A stretch of DNA of 64,000 nucleotides from Luteibacter flocculans (GTDB taxonomy: Bacteria; Pseudomonadota; Gammaproteobacteria; Xanthomonadales; Rhodanobacteraceae): NCBI RefSeq assembly GCF_023612255.1, contig NZ_CP063231.1, positions 1 through 64,000 of the forward strand, given 5' to 3'. The translations under genes were made by a program, and so were the position numbers. This document shows positions 26,903 through 35,721 of the stretch, piece by piece. Below the pieces are notes generated by a model. That model saw only the letters and a list, made by a program, of their open reading frames with translations, was not told the DNA's origin and made no database searches. Position 1 is the first letter of the stretch. Every line of letters begins with the position of its first letter.

Positions 26903-27121
26903 TCACCGCCGCAGCAAGGCGGCCAGCAGCGACATCGGCAGGCTCGGCTTCATGGCGACCAACACGCTGGCCGGCGCCAGGAGCAGCCAGAAGGCAGGCG
27001 TCCAGCCCCAGGTCTCGCTATGCCCGGACAGCGGGGTGAGCAGGAGCAGCAGCGCGCCGGCGGCCAGCCAGGCAAGGGCGATGAGGGCGCGAAGGCGGCG
27101 TGGCGAGAGCGAGTCGTGCAT
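26903..27121 (-). CDS. Small membrane protein, unknown
   Basis: This is a 72-residue protein with two predicted membrane helices (LRALIALAWLAAGALLLLLTPL and TPAFWLLLAPASVLVAM) and basic ends (SPRRLRA, LLRR). I do not recognise a family. It converges on the ATP-grasp gene, with 10 bp between stop codons, and its start region diverges from aroE. The frame remains open upstream, but the ATG at 27121 directly precedes the hydrophobic part. Confidence 0.55.
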   Translation of the reverse strand: MHDSLSPRRLRALIALAWLAAGALLLLLTPLSGHSETWGWTPAFWLLLAPASVLVAMKPSLPMSLLAALLRR

Positions 27122-27248
27122 GGCGTATCCGGCATCGGGTGGCGGTGAGACGAGGCTAGGCGGCCTGGGTCTCACGGATCGCGACGGGGCGCGGGTTGCT
27201 AGAATCCACGCGCCGGGCGGCGTGCCCGGGACCGTGCCAGGAGATTCC

Positions 27249-28082
27249 ATGAGCGCTGAAGCGCACCGTTACGCCGTGTTCGGGCATCCGATCGCGCATT
27301 CGCTGTCCCCGGAGATCCACCAGGCCTTTGCCGCGCAGCTGGGTATCCACTTGCGCTACGAGACCATCGACGTGCCGCCGGGGGAGTTCGAGGAAGCGGT
27401 TCGCCGGTTCTTCGCCGAGGGGGGCCTGGGCGCCAACGTGACGCTGCCCCACAAGGAAGCCGCCTTCGCCATGGCCGACGAACGCAGTGAAGCGGCACAG
27501 CGAGCCGGCGCGGCCAACACGCTCACCGCCCTGGTCGGCGGAAAGGTCCAGGCGCACAACACCGACGGCAGCGGCTTCGTTCGTGACATCACCGAGCGTC
27601 ACTCGCTCGACCTGCGCGGTCACGACGCCTTGCTGCTGGGTGCCGGCGGCGCCGCGAAGGCCGTCGCCTGGGCACTGCTCGATGCAGGTGTGCAGACGCT
27701 GACCATCGTCAATCGCACGCCGGAACGCGCAGATGCGCTGGCCGATGCCATCGGCGAGCCTGCGCGCTGCCATACGCGTTACTGGGACGGGCTCGAGGGG
27801 GAATGCTTCGATCTCGTGGTCAATGCAACGTCCATCGGCATCCACGGCGGCACGTTCGACCTGCCGATGTCGCTGCTGCAGGACCACTCCACCTGCTACG
27901 ACCTGTCCTACGGCGCGGCGGCAGCCAGCTTCAAGGGTTGGGCGACGGCGGCGGGTACGCGTTACTTCCGTGACGGCCTGGGCATGCTCGTGGAGCAGGC
28001 GGCCGATGCCTTCGAACATTGGCACGGTCAGCGTCCCGACACCGATCCCGTCTACCAGACGCTGCGCCAGCGGCTCGGATGA
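27249..28082 (+). CDS. aroE: Shikimate dehydrogenase
   Basis: AroE reduces 3-dehydroshikimate to shikimate with NADPH in aromatic amino acid synthesis. The 277-residue protein has the substrate-binding SLSPEIH, the catalytic lysine in NVTLPHKE, the aspartate in NTDGSGFVRD and the cofactor motif LLGAGGAAKAV. The ATG at 27249 is preceded by AGGAG (27239-27243), which fixes the start despite a longer open frame. Its stop overlaps the next gene (ATGA). Confidence 0.96.
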   Translation: MSAEAHRYAVFGHPIAHSLSPEIHQAFAAQLGIHLRYETIDVPPGEFEEAVRRFFAEGGLGANVTLPHKEAAFAMADERSEAAQRAGAANTLTALVGGKVQAHNTDGSGFVRDITERHSLDLRGHDALLLGAGGAAKAVAWALLDAGVQTLTIVNRTPERADALADAIGEPARCHTRYWDGLEGECFDLVVNATSIGIHGGTFDLPMSLLQDHSTCYDLSYGAAAASFKGWATAAGTRYFRDGLGMLVEQAADAFEHWHGQRPDTDPVYQTLRQRLG

Positions 28083-28351
28083 CTCCGGCCTGCCGCGCCG
28101 GCTGCGGTGCCTGCTGTATCGCCCCATCGATCAGTTCACCGATCCCGGGCATGCCGCACGGCAAACCAGCCGGCGTGCGTTGCGTGCAGCTCACGCACGA
28201 CAACCGCTGCGCGATCTTCGGCCGGTCAGACCGGCCGAAGGTCTGCACGGGGCTTCGCCCCGAGCACGACATGTGCGGGACCGACGATCGCCATGCATTG
28301 GTGTGGCTGCAAAGGCTGGAACGCGATACGACACCCTCCGAGCCGCGCTGA
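28079..28351 (+). CDS. YkgJ-family cysteine-cluster protein
   Basis: This 90-residue protein has the YkgJ cysteine pattern: CRAGCGACC near the start, then CVQL, RCAIF, RPKVC and MCG, suggesting a bound zinc or iron-sulphur centre. It begins on the ATGA overlapping the aroE stop, so the two are cotranscribed and coupled. The coding sequence contains two strong hairpins, CTTCGGCCGGT/ACCGGCCGAAG (28216-28240) and CGGGGC/GCCCCG (28248-28262). Function of the family is unknown. Confidence 0.82.
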   Translation: MTPACRAGCGACCIAPSISSPIPGMPHGKPAGVRCVQLTHDNRCAIFGRSDRPKVCTGLRPEHDMCGTDDRHALVWLQRLERDTTPSEPR

Positions 28352-28609
28352 CGCGGCGCGCGAACTCGCCTTGGCTCATCAACGTCTGTAACGACACGTG
28401 CTTCGGCGCCGCAGCGGAGAAAAAGGCCGCATAGAAGGCCATGGCTTCGGATTACCGATAGGGGTGTTGACGCCCGTACAGAACGACTCCAAGTCGAACG
28501 AGCGCTGCGACCTGCTTCACATTCGTCAAACAGTCGTCATCCACGAGTAAGCGTGCTTACATGCGCCGCGCTCACGCTGGCCGCTTCATGTGTCCAGGGA
28601 TCGCTTCCG

Positions 28610-30928
28610 ATGACGTGCCACCGTGTTTCTCTCCGCCGCACCGCCCTCGCAGCCGCGTTGGCGCTTTCGCTGCACGCAGGCTTCGCTCACGCTGCGACTG
28701 ACGACGACAAGCCCTCACCCGCATCCTCGCCCACGCCTTCGGCCGAGGTGGACGCACGCAACAATCCCCGCCAGCTCGACGCCATTTCTGTGATTGCCCC
28801 GGGCGAGACGCGCCAGGTGCAGAGCATCGGCGTGGATGAGATCACGCGTCAGCAGACCCCGGGCAGCAGCGCGCTGAAGGCGCTGGACAAGCTGCCGGGC
28901 GTGCAATTCCAGGCGGCCGATCCGTGGGGCGCCTATGAATGGTCCACGCAGATCACGTTGCATGGTTTCGACCAGTCGCGCTTGGGCTTCACGCTCGACG
29001 GCATTCCGCTCGGCACGATGGGTTATGGCGTGACCAACGGTCTGCAAGTGACCCGCGCCATCACCTCGGAAAATATTGCGACCGTGGAACTCGCGCAGGG
29101 CGCGGGTGCGCTCGGCACGGCGTCGAATACCAATCTCGGCGGCACGGTGCAGTTCTACTCTGCCGATCCGGACATGAAGCCCGGCGTGCGCTTCAACCAG
29201 GTGATCGGTTCGGACTCCACGCAGCGCACCTTCGTGCGTGCCGATACCGGCGATCACGGCGGTTTTTCCATGTACGTGTCTTTCGCCCATGCCGACACGG
29301 ACAAGTGGAAAGGCTACGGCGACCAGAAGTCGAACCAGGCCAACCTCAAGGCCGTGTACCAGTGGGGCGACGGCAATCGCATCAGCCTCTTTGCGGACGG
29401 CAGCAAGCGCAAGGAATACGACTATATGGATCTCTCCCTGACCAGCCAGCGTGCGCTGGGCTGGGACTGGGATTACCTGCAGCCGGACTGGAACACGGCG
29501 GTGGGCATCGCCAACGCGCTCAATGGCAACGGTGCGTATCCCGCGATACTGAACGCCCTGCCGGCGGACTACGGCAAGGGTGATGCCACGTACTACGCCG
29601 GTGGTGGCATTCGTCGTGACGGACTGGCGGGTCTGTCCGGTTCGTTCAATCTCGGCGGTGCCACGCTCGACGCGACCGGTTACTACCATGGCGACCGCGG
29701 CGAAGGTCAGTGGGCCACGCCGTACCAGGCGTCGTCGCCCACGGTGCCGCTGTCCATGCGTACCACCGACTATGGTCTGGATCGTTATGGCCTGACCTCC
29801 GCGCTGAAATTCCAGCTCGGCAACCACGACCTGGAACTGGGCGTGTGGGGCGAGAATGCGAACAACCGCCAGGAGCGCAACTTCTTCACCCTGGACGGCC
29901 AGTACACATCGCTGTACACGTTCTATAACGATCAGACGCCGTTCCTGCGCGCATTCCTGCAGCATTACGAAACCAAGACGCGCATGGCATACGCCGAGGA
30001 CACGATCCACCTCCTCGACGATCAGCTCACCGTCAACTTCGGTGCAAAGTCGCTCCGCGTGACCACCGATGCCACGTCGCTGGTACCGACGACGGCCTTC
30101 GCCCAGGGCAGCATGAAGGCGAGCAAGGGATTCCTGCCGCAGGCGGGTGCCGATTACCGCATCGACGCCAACCAGGACGTCTACGTCTCGTACGCCAAGA
30201 ACATCGCCGCCTATGGCATCACGCCGTTCAGCACCTCGCAGGCGTCTTTCGATGCTGCGAAGAGCCGTTTGAAGCCGGAGGAATCGCAGACCTGGCAGGC
30301 TGGCTATCGCGCACACGGTGAAACGTTCGAGGCATCGGTCGGCGTGTTCTACACGCGCTTCGAGAATCGCCTGCTCGTGACGACGCCATGCCCGGCGGTG
30401 GTTACCTGCGCGTCGTCGCTCAACAACGTTGGCGACGTGAAGAGCCGCGGTGCCGACCTTGCGTTCATCTGGAAGCCGATACACGGTTTCAGCTGGCTCA
30501 ACTCGCTCTCGTATAACCGCTCGCAGTATCAGGACGATTATCAGAACGCCGGCACGGTGCACACGGCGGACAAGGAAGTGGTGGGCGTACCGAAGACGAT
30601 GTTCTCCAGCTCGCTCAACTACGAGATCGACGGCTGGCGCGCCAACCTCGAAGGCAAGTACACGGGTCGTCGCTACATCACCTACACCAACGACTCGTCG
30701 GTGCCGTCGTACTGGGTCGTGGATGCCGGCATCGCCTACGACTTCGGCGACATGTCCGGATTCAAGGGCGTCAGCATTGGCTTCAACGTGACCAATCTGT
30801 TCGACAAGCGCTACTTCGCCTCGACCGGCACCAACGGCTACGTCGCCTCCGATCCGCTGGGTTACAACCAGACGCTCATGGCCGGCGCACCGCGGCAGTA
30901 TTTCGTGAACCTCAACGCCAAGTTCTAA
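28610..30928 (+). CDS. TonB-dependent receptor
   Basis: The 772-residue outer-membrane receptor has a signal peptide (LRRTALAAALALSLHAGFAHA), a TonB-box-like segment (LDAISVIAP), a plug domain (LKALDKLPGVQF, VELAQGAGALGTASNTNLGGTVQF) and a 22-strand barrel ending VNLNAKF with the terminal Phe typical of barrels. The ligand is not evident; no sugar or siderophore gene lies beside it. The ATG at 28610 follows CAGGGA. The 258-bp region before it (28352-28609) shows no gene and no obvious regulator site. Confidence 0.88.
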   Translation: MTCHRVSLRRTALAAALALSLHAGFAHAATDDDKPSPASSPTPSAEVDARNNPRQLDAISVIAPGETRQVQSIGVDEITRQQTPGSSALKALDKLPGVQFQAADPWGAYEWSTQITLHGFDQSRLGFTLDGIPLGTMGYGVTNGLQVTRAITSENIATVELAQGAGALGTASNTNLGGTVQFYSADPDMKPGVRFNQVIGSDSTQRTFVRADTGDHGGFSMYVSFAHADTDKWKGYGDQKSNQANLKAVYQWGDGNRISLFADGSKRKEYDYMDLSLTSQRALGWDWDYLQPDWNTAVGIANALNGNGAYPAILNALPADYGKGDATYYAGGGIRRDGLAGLSGSFNLGGATLDATGYYHGDRGEGQWATPYQASSPTVPLSMRTTDYGLDRYGLTSALKFQLGNHDLELGVWGENANNRQERNFFTLDGQYTSLYTFYNDQTPFLRAFLQHYETKTRMAYAEDTIHLLDDQLTVNFGAKSLRVTTDATSLVPTTAFAQGSMKASKGFLPQAGADYRIDANQDVYVSYAKNIAAYGITPFSTSQASFDAAKSRLKPEESQTWQAGYRAHGETFEASVGVFYTRFENRLLVTTPCPAVVTCASSLNNVGDVKSRGADLAFIWKPIHGFSWLNSLSYNRSQYQDDYQNAGTVHTADKEVVGVPKTMFSSSLNYEIDGWRANLEGKYTGRRYITYTNDSSVPSYWVVDAGIAYDFGDMSGFKGVSIGFNVTNLFDKRYFASTGTNGYVASDPLGYNQTLMAGAPRQYFVNLNAKF

Positions 30929-30950
30929 GCAACTCGGTGGGTACTTGCTG

Positions 30951-31068
30951 GTGGGAGCCAGCCTGCTGGCGATAGGGACTTGCTTCGCGGCTACACCGCT
31001 TCGTTGGCTCTTCGCCAGCAGGCTGGTTCCCACCAGTGCTCGGATTTCGCCAGCAGGCTGGTTCCCCC
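30951..31068 (+). repeat. REPIN-like inverted-repeat element, copy 2 (83 bp plus extra half)
   Basis: An 83-bp unit from GTGGGAGCC (30951-30959) to GGTTCCCAC (31025-31033) aligns closely with copy 1, sharing the internal CCGCTTCGTTGGCT. A second half with CGCCAGCAGGCTGGTTCCC follows at 31049-31067. It lies between the TonB-receptor gene and the next gene and may fold as a large hairpin after the receptor stop codon. Confidence 0.85.
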
Positions 31069-31186
31069 CGGTGCTCTGATTTTCGCCGCCACGGACTTGC
31101 AACAATCGAACGTCAAGATGGCGCGCCCGCCGGGGCCGCGCCGACAGGGGGCCGGCCTGGTCGCGGGCGCTCCCCCGGATATCCCC

Positions 31187-31744
31187 ATGTCCAAGTTCGT
31201 TCTTGCCGCGCGCTCCCGTCGCGCGATCGTTTCCCTTGCCGCCGTCGTTGTCGTTGCGTCGGCACTCACCGCCTATGCCTCGTTGCGCGTCCATCACGCC
31301 GACGCGCAATCATCGCCGTCCGGCACCTCTTCCGTCGCACGCGCGGCTGACGACGGCGCGTCGAGCGGCGTGGACATCCTGCTCGGGCTCGCTCGCGACG
31401 CGACGCGTGAGGGCCGATTGGTCTCGCCTCAAGGCAACAACGCCTATGAGTACTATCTCAGCGTCATGCAGCTCGACCCCAGCAATGTCACGGCGCAGGA
31501 TGCGCTACGCGAGACCTTGCCGTTCGCTTCGCAAGAGATCGAACGCCTGATCAATCGCCGCGATCTGGAAGAGGCGCGGCGCGAGATTGCGCTGCTGCGT
31601 GACTACGACCCGACGAACTACACGCTGATCATCCTCGGCGCGAAGCTGGATGCGCAGCAACAGGTGGTCACGGCGGAAGACGAGGCGAAGGCTGACGCCA
31701 TGCGTCGGCGAAACGGAAGCCCGGATTCACGCACTGGGAGGTGA
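31187..31744 (+). CDS. Membrane-anchored protein, possibly TPR-like, unknown function
   Basis: This 185-residue protein has one N-terminal membrane segment (AIVSLAAVVVVASALTAYASL) followed by a periplasmic helical part. The segment NNAYEYYLSVMQLDPSNVTAQDAL and the following ALLRDYDPTNYTLIILGAKL resemble tetratricopeptide-type helices. Similar helical periplasmic parts occur in some Xanthomonad TonB-like proteins, but no TonB C-terminal domain is seen. The ATG at 31187 is chosen because it begins just before the hydrophobic anchor; the upstream open frame runs through the repeat element. Confidence 0.6.
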   Translation: MSKFVLAARSRRAIVSLAAVVVVASALTAYASLRVHHADAQSSPSGTSSVARAADDGASSGVDILLGLARDATREGRLVSPQGNNAYEYYLSVMQLDPSNVTAQDALRETLPFASQEIERLINRRDLEEARREIALLRDYDPTNYTLIILGAKLDAQQQVVTAEDEAKADAMRRRNGSPDSRTGR

Positions 31745-31816
31745 TCGCGGTAGATCCTTCGAGCAGGCATCCGACTGCGGCGCGCAGCCGGGGCCTGACC
31801 CCCCAAGGAGTAATGG

Positions 31817-32161
31817 ATGATGGACAAAAGGATTAGCGCGGTTCTTCTTACCCTCCTCGTGGCAGCACCGCTTGCTGCCAGCGCCCAGACCGGACGCCAG
31901 GGCGACAATGGATGGACGCCGCCAGGTGATTCGTCGGGAACGGTCATCGGTGCCGCCGGTGGTTGCGGCATCACCGACATGCCTGCGTTCGCGGCCGTGA
32001 TTGCAACGAAGCCGACGCCCGCTCACTTCAGTGCCCTGTACAGCTGCGTGCAGCTCGTGCTGCCGGGCGACCAGGCAAGCATGGAAATGCGCCTCGACAA
32101 CAGTCGCTACTTCGCCGAGCTCGATTCCGTCGGCCGCATCGTGGGTGGCTCGTTCCGCTGA
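31817..32161 (+). CDS. Small exported protein, paralogue A of a tandem family
   Basis: This is a 114-residue protein with a signal peptide (RISAVLLTLLVAAPLAASAQ) and a conserved C-terminal half: FAAVIATKPTPAHF, LVLPGD, then DNSRYFAELDSVGRIVGGSF just before the end. Two cysteines (CGITD and YSCV) are separated by 26 residues, possibly a disulphide in the periplasm. AAGGAG lies 6 bp before the first of two adjacent ATG codons. The next two genes are paralogues. No known family was recognised. Confidence 0.75.
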   Translation: MMDKRISAVLLTLLVAAPLAASAQTGRQGDNGWTPPGDSSGTVIGAAGGCGITDMPAFAAVIATKPTPAHFSALYSCVQLVLPGDQASMEMRLDNSRYFAELDSVGRIVGGSFR

Positions 32162-32213
32162 GTCCCATCGCCGGCCGACGAAGGCCTGCGTCAACATCAA
32201 AAGGATATTGATC

Positions 32214-32522
32214 ATGCGCAAGACGCTTTGCACGTTCGCTCTTACCCTGCTCGTCGCCACGCCGTTCGCTGCCAGCGCCACTACCGGCAACGGGTTCGCT
32301 TCCGCCCAGTCCACCACCGCCAGTTGCAGTGTCGTCAATCTGTTCGCATTCCAGGTGTTCATCGCCTTGAAGCCGACCGTCGCGATGTTCCGCCACGTCT
32401 ACCCTTGTGTGGCGCTCGTCCTGCCCGGCGACGTGTCGACCCGGGAGATGCGTTCGGACAACAGCCGCTACTTCGCCGAGCTCGACGCATACGGCCGCAT
32501 CGTCGGCGGCTCGTTCCACTAA
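32214..32522 (+). CDS. Small exported protein, paralogue B of a tandem family
   Basis: This 102-residue protein has a signal peptide (TLCTFALTLLVATPFAASA) and the same C-terminal pattern as its neighbour: FQVFIALKPTVAMF, VLPGD, EMRSDNSRYFAELD and the terminal GRIVGGSF. It keeps both cysteines at the same 26-residue spacing (CSVVN, YPCVA). AAAGGA precedes the ATG. It follows paralogue A by 52 bp and ends in a hairpin terminator. Function unknown. Confidence 0.75.
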   Translation: MRKTLCTFALTLLVATPFAASATTGNGFASAQSTTASCSVVNLFAFQVFIALKPTVAMFRHVYPCVALVLPGDVSTREMRSDNSRYFAELDAYGRIVGGSFH

Positions 32523-32528
32523 ACCGAC

Positions 32529-32553
32529 GAAGCGCCGGGCAGGGCGCTTCTTT
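32529..32553 (+). terminator. Rho-independent-type terminator after paralogue B
   Basis: GAAGCGCC (32529-32536) pairs with GGCGCTTC (32543-32550), followed by TTT. It starts 6 bp after the stop codon of paralogue B, so paralogue C may have its own promoter. Confidence 0.65.
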
Positions 32554-32622
32554 CCGCAAGGCCATGCCTGGGGTTGCGAATAGGCGATAATGCCGTTCGC
32601 AGTCCCAGGCAAGGAGCCTTCC

Positions 32623-32919
32623 ATGAATCGTTTCCATCCCCTCGTCTTCGTTGCCGTCCTCGGCGCGGCGCTCGCAAGCGCCTGCCAGACCACGCCGCCC
32701 GCCCCGCCGAAGCCCGTGGCCGGGTTCGTCACCGACATGAAGGCGTTCGACGCCTTCATCGCGACCAGGCCGACGCCCGAGCAGTTCCGCGCCACCTACC
32801 CCGACGTCATGCTGGTCACGCCCGATATGATGACCACGCGGGAAATGCGCCAGAACAACAGCCGTTACTTTCCCAAGTTCGACGCCGAAGGCCGTATCGT
32901 CGGCGGCTCGTTCATGTAG
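32623..32919 (+). CDS. Small lipoprotein, paralogue C of a tandem family
   Basis: This is a 98-residue predicted lipoprotein with lipobox ending LASAC (Cys21). The mature part keeps the family core: FDAFIATRPTPEQFRATYP, TREMRQNNSRYFPKFD and the terminal GRIVGGSF. Unlike paralogues A and B it lacks the two mature-chain cysteines, having Phe and Asp there. AAGGAG (32611-32616) sets the ATG start. It ends 13 bp before the carbonic-anhydrase-like gene, so they may be cotranscribed. Function unknown. Confidence 0.75.
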   Translation: MNRFHPLVFVAVLGAALASACQTTPPAPPKPVAGFVTDMKAFDAFIATRPTPEQFRATYPDVMLVTPDMMTTREMRQNNSRYFPKFDAEGRIVGGSFM

Positions 32920-32932
32920 GCCCGTCACCGCC

Positions 32933-33466
32933 ATGTCCAACCCCATCCGGCCCTTCAAGGGCATCGTTCCGCGTCTCGGTGCGCGCGTCTATGTCGATCC
33001 CGCCGCCACCGTGATCGGCGACGTCGAGCTGGGCGACGACGTGTCCGTGTGGCCCGGCGCGGTGCTGCGCGGCGACGTTCACCACATTCGCATCGGGGCG
33101 CGCAGCAATGTGCAGGATGGGGCCATCGTCCACGTCACCCACGACGGCCCGTACACGCCCGGCGGCTTTCCCGCGCTCATCGGTGCCGATGTCACCATCG
33201 GCCACGGCGCAGTGATCCACGCCTGCACGATCGAGGACGCCTGCTTGATCGGTATGCATGCCACCGTGCTGGACGGCGCGGTGGTGCGGAAGCATGGCTT
33301 CGTCGGCGCGGGCGCTCTCGTGCCCCCGGGCAAGATCGTGGGTGAACGGGAGCTGTGGCTGGGCAATCCGGCGACCCTGGTGCGTACGCTGTCCGACCGG
33401 CAGGTCGAGCAGCTTTTCTATTCCGCCGCGAACTACGTGCGGCTCAAGGACGACTACCTCGCCTGA
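32933..33466 (+). CDS. Gamma carbonic anhydrase family protein
   Basis: This 177-residue left-handed beta-helix protein has hexapeptide repeats (ATVIGDVELGDDVSVWPGAV, VTIGHGAVIHACTIED) and metal-ligand histidines in the VHVTHDG and GHGAVIHAC segments. It matches the YrdA/PaaY-type group. Such proteins bind zinc; carbonic anhydrase activity is shown for only some of them. It stands between the small lipoprotein gene and oligopeptidase A. Confidence 0.88.
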   Translation: MSNPIRPFKGIVPRLGARVYVDPAATVIGDVELGDDVSVWPGAVLRGDVHHIRIGARSNVQDGAIVHVTHDGPYTPGGFPALIGADVTIGHGAVIHACTIEDACLIGMHATVLDGAVVRKHGFVGAGALVPPGKIVGERELWLGNPATLVRTLSDRQVEQLFYSAANYVRLKDDYLA

Positions 33467-33545
33467 CGGCGAGCGCCCGTGCTGCACCCCGGCTTGATTT
33501 GCCCTCGCCGGGGCACCACGCTGATCGCCTGACAGGAGATCGACG

Positions 33546-35591
33546 ATGGACACCACGACCAACCCCCTTCTCGACACGGGCGACCTGCCGGCGTTCTCGG
33601 CGATCCGGCCCGAGCACGTCGAACCGGCTATCGACACGCTGATCGCCAGCCAGCGGGAAGGCATCGCGCGGATCGCCGCGCCCGGCGCGGAGCGCGACTT
33701 CGAGCACGTCATGCTGGCCCAGGAGCGACTGGACCAGGCGCTCTCCCGGAGCTGGTCGCCCGTGAGCCACCTGCATTCGGTGGCCGACTCGGAAGCCTTG
33801 CGCAAGGCGCACGGCAATGCGGAAGAGAAGCTTACGGATCTCGGCATCGAGATCGGCCAGAACCGCGACCTCTATGCCGCCGTGCAGGCCGTGGCCGACC
33901 GTCCGGAGTTCGCCGCCATGCCCGCCGCCGCCCGTGCCGCCGTGGAGCATGCGCTGCGTGACTTCCGCCTCTCCGGCGTAGCGCTGGAAGAGCCGGCGCG
34001 CAGCCGCTTCCGCGAGATCGGCGTCGAGCTGTCCCGATTGACCACCGAATTTTCCAACGCGGTGCTCGACGCCACCGAGGCGTGGCACAAGCACATCACC
34101 GACGAGCGCGATCTCGTCGGTATCCCGGTGTCGGGGCGCGCCGTGCTGCGCGAATACGCGCGCGAGGAAAAGCTCGACGGTTACCTCGTGACCTTGAAGC
34201 AGCCCAGCGTGCAGGCCGTGCTCACGTATGCGGAGAACCGCGATCTGCGCGAAGCCGTGTACTACGCCTACCAGACCCGCGCCTCCGACCAGGGCCCCGA
34301 CAAGGGCAAGTTCGACAACTCCGAGCGCATCGAAAAGATCGTGGCCCTGCGCCATGAGGCGGCGCAGTTGCTCGGCTTCCGCAACGCGGCCGAGGAATCG
34401 CTGGCGACGAAGATGGCGGGGTCGCCCGATACCGTGCTGGCGTTCCTGCGCGATCTCGCTTCTCGGGCCAAGCCGGTCGCCCGCAAGGAACTGGAGGAGC
34501 TGCGCCGGTTCGCGACGGAAGAACTGAAAATCGACAATCTGGAACCGTGGGACGTGGCCTTCGCCGCGGAGCGCCTGCGTCAGCAGCGCTATGCGATCGA
34601 CGAGGAGCAGATCAAGCCGTACTTCCCCGCGTCCGCCGCCATCGATGGCCTGTTCATGGTCGTGGAGCGCCTCTATGGCATCCATTTCTCGCCGCGCGAC
34701 GACGTCGATACCTGGCACAAGGACGTCACCTATTACGACCTGAAAAATGCCGACGGCACCGTCTTCGCAGGCGCCTACCTCGACCTGTACGCCCGTTCCG
34801 GCAAGCGCGGCGGCGCGTGGATGGACGTGTGCGCCGACCGTTTCCGCGATGGCGACCACCTGCAGCGCCCGGTGGCTTTCCTGACCTGCAATTTCCCGCC
34901 GCCGACCGATGGCGTGCCGGCGTTGCTCACCCATGACGACGTGCTGACCCTGTTCCACGAATTCGGCCACGGCCTGCACCACATGCTGACGGAGGTGGAC
35001 ATTCCGTCCGTCGGCGGGATCGATGGCGTGGAATGGGACGCGGTGGAGCTGCCCAGCCAGTTCATGGAGAACTTCGCCTGGGACCGCGACGCCTTGCGCT
35101 CGTTTGCCCGCCATCACGAGACCGGCGAGCCCCTGCCCGACGAGCTCTACCAGCGCATGCTCGATGCCCGCCATTTCCATGCCGGGCTGTTCCTCGTACG
35201 CCAGCTCGAATTTGCCCTGTTCGATTTCCGCCTGCATCTCGAGTACGACCCGGCGCAGGGCGCTCGTGCGCTGGACGTGCTGGAACGGGTGCGCCACGAG
35301 GTCGCGGTGCTCCACCCGCCCGCATGGCAGCGCTTCCCGCACGCGTTCACGCATATCTTTGCGGGCGGCTACTCGGCCGGCTACTACAGCTACCTCTGGG
35401 CCGAGGTCCTGTCGGCGGACGCGTTCGAGGCATTCGAGGAAGCCGGCGTGCTCGACCGTGCCACGGGCGAGCGTTTCCGGCGCGAAGTGCTGGCCGTGGG
35501 CGCGACACGGCCGGCGCTGGAGTCGTTCAAGGCGTTCCGCGGCCGTGAGCCGCGCCCGGACGCCTTGCTGAAGAGCTACGGCCTCGCCTGA
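33546..35591 (+). CDS. prlC: Oligopeptidase A (M3 metallopeptidase)
   Basis: This cytoplasmic zinc endopeptidase degrades short peptides, including cleaved signal peptides. The 681-residue protein matches the M3 family in length and carries the zinc motif HEFGH (FHEFGHGLHHML) with a downstream glutamate ligand in the SVGGIDGVEWDAVELPSQ region. The substrate-binding GGYSAGYYSYLWAEVLSADAF lies near the C-terminus. AGGAG precedes the ATG closely. It is probably monocistronic. Confidence 0.95.
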   Translation: MDTTTNPLLDTGDLPAFSAIRPEHVEPAIDTLIASQREGIARIAAPGAERDFEHVMLAQERLDQALSRSWSPVSHLHSVADSEALRKAHGNAEEKLTDLGIEIGQNRDLYAAVQAVADRPEFAAMPAAARAAVEHALRDFRLSGVALEEPARSRFREIGVELSRLTTEFSNAVLDATEAWHKHITDERDLVGIPVSGRAVLREYAREEKLDGYLVTLKQPSVQAVLTYAENRDLREAVYYAYQTRASDQGPDKGKFDNSERIEKIVALRHEAAQLLGFRNAAEESLATKMAGSPDTVLAFLRDLASRAKPVARKELEELRRFATEELKIDNLEPWDVAFAAERLRQQRYAIDEEQIKPYFPASAAIDGLFMVVERLYGIHFSPRDDVDTWHKDVTYYDLKNADGTVFAGAYLDLYARSGKRGGAWMDVCADRFRDGDHLQRPVAFLTCNFPPPTDGVPALLTHDDVLTLFHEFGHGLHHMLTEVDIPSVGGIDGVEWDAVELPSQFMENFAWDRDALRSFARHHETGEPLPDELYQRMLDARHFHAGLFLVRQLEFALFDFRLHLEYDPAQGARALDVLERVRHEVAVLHPPAWQRFPHAFTHIFAGGYSAGYYSYLWAEVLSADAFEAFEEAGVLDRATGERFRREVLAVGATRPALESFKAFRGREPRPDALLKSYGLA

Positions 35592-35721
35592 CACGAGACC
35601 GGCCGCGCGGCGACGGACCCCGCGCGGCATCTCTGCCTTTGCCGACGCCCCTGTGACCTGCGAACAGACAGGCTCGGTGGCGCTTGCGAGAATTGATCGG
35701 AGTGTCCTTTACAATGGCGCG

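Noticed and set aside
22861-28000. XerC as a sign of an integrated element
   Set aside because: It lies in the conserved lptM-dapF-DUF484-xerC group and is the housekeeping recombinase, not an integrase of a mobile element.
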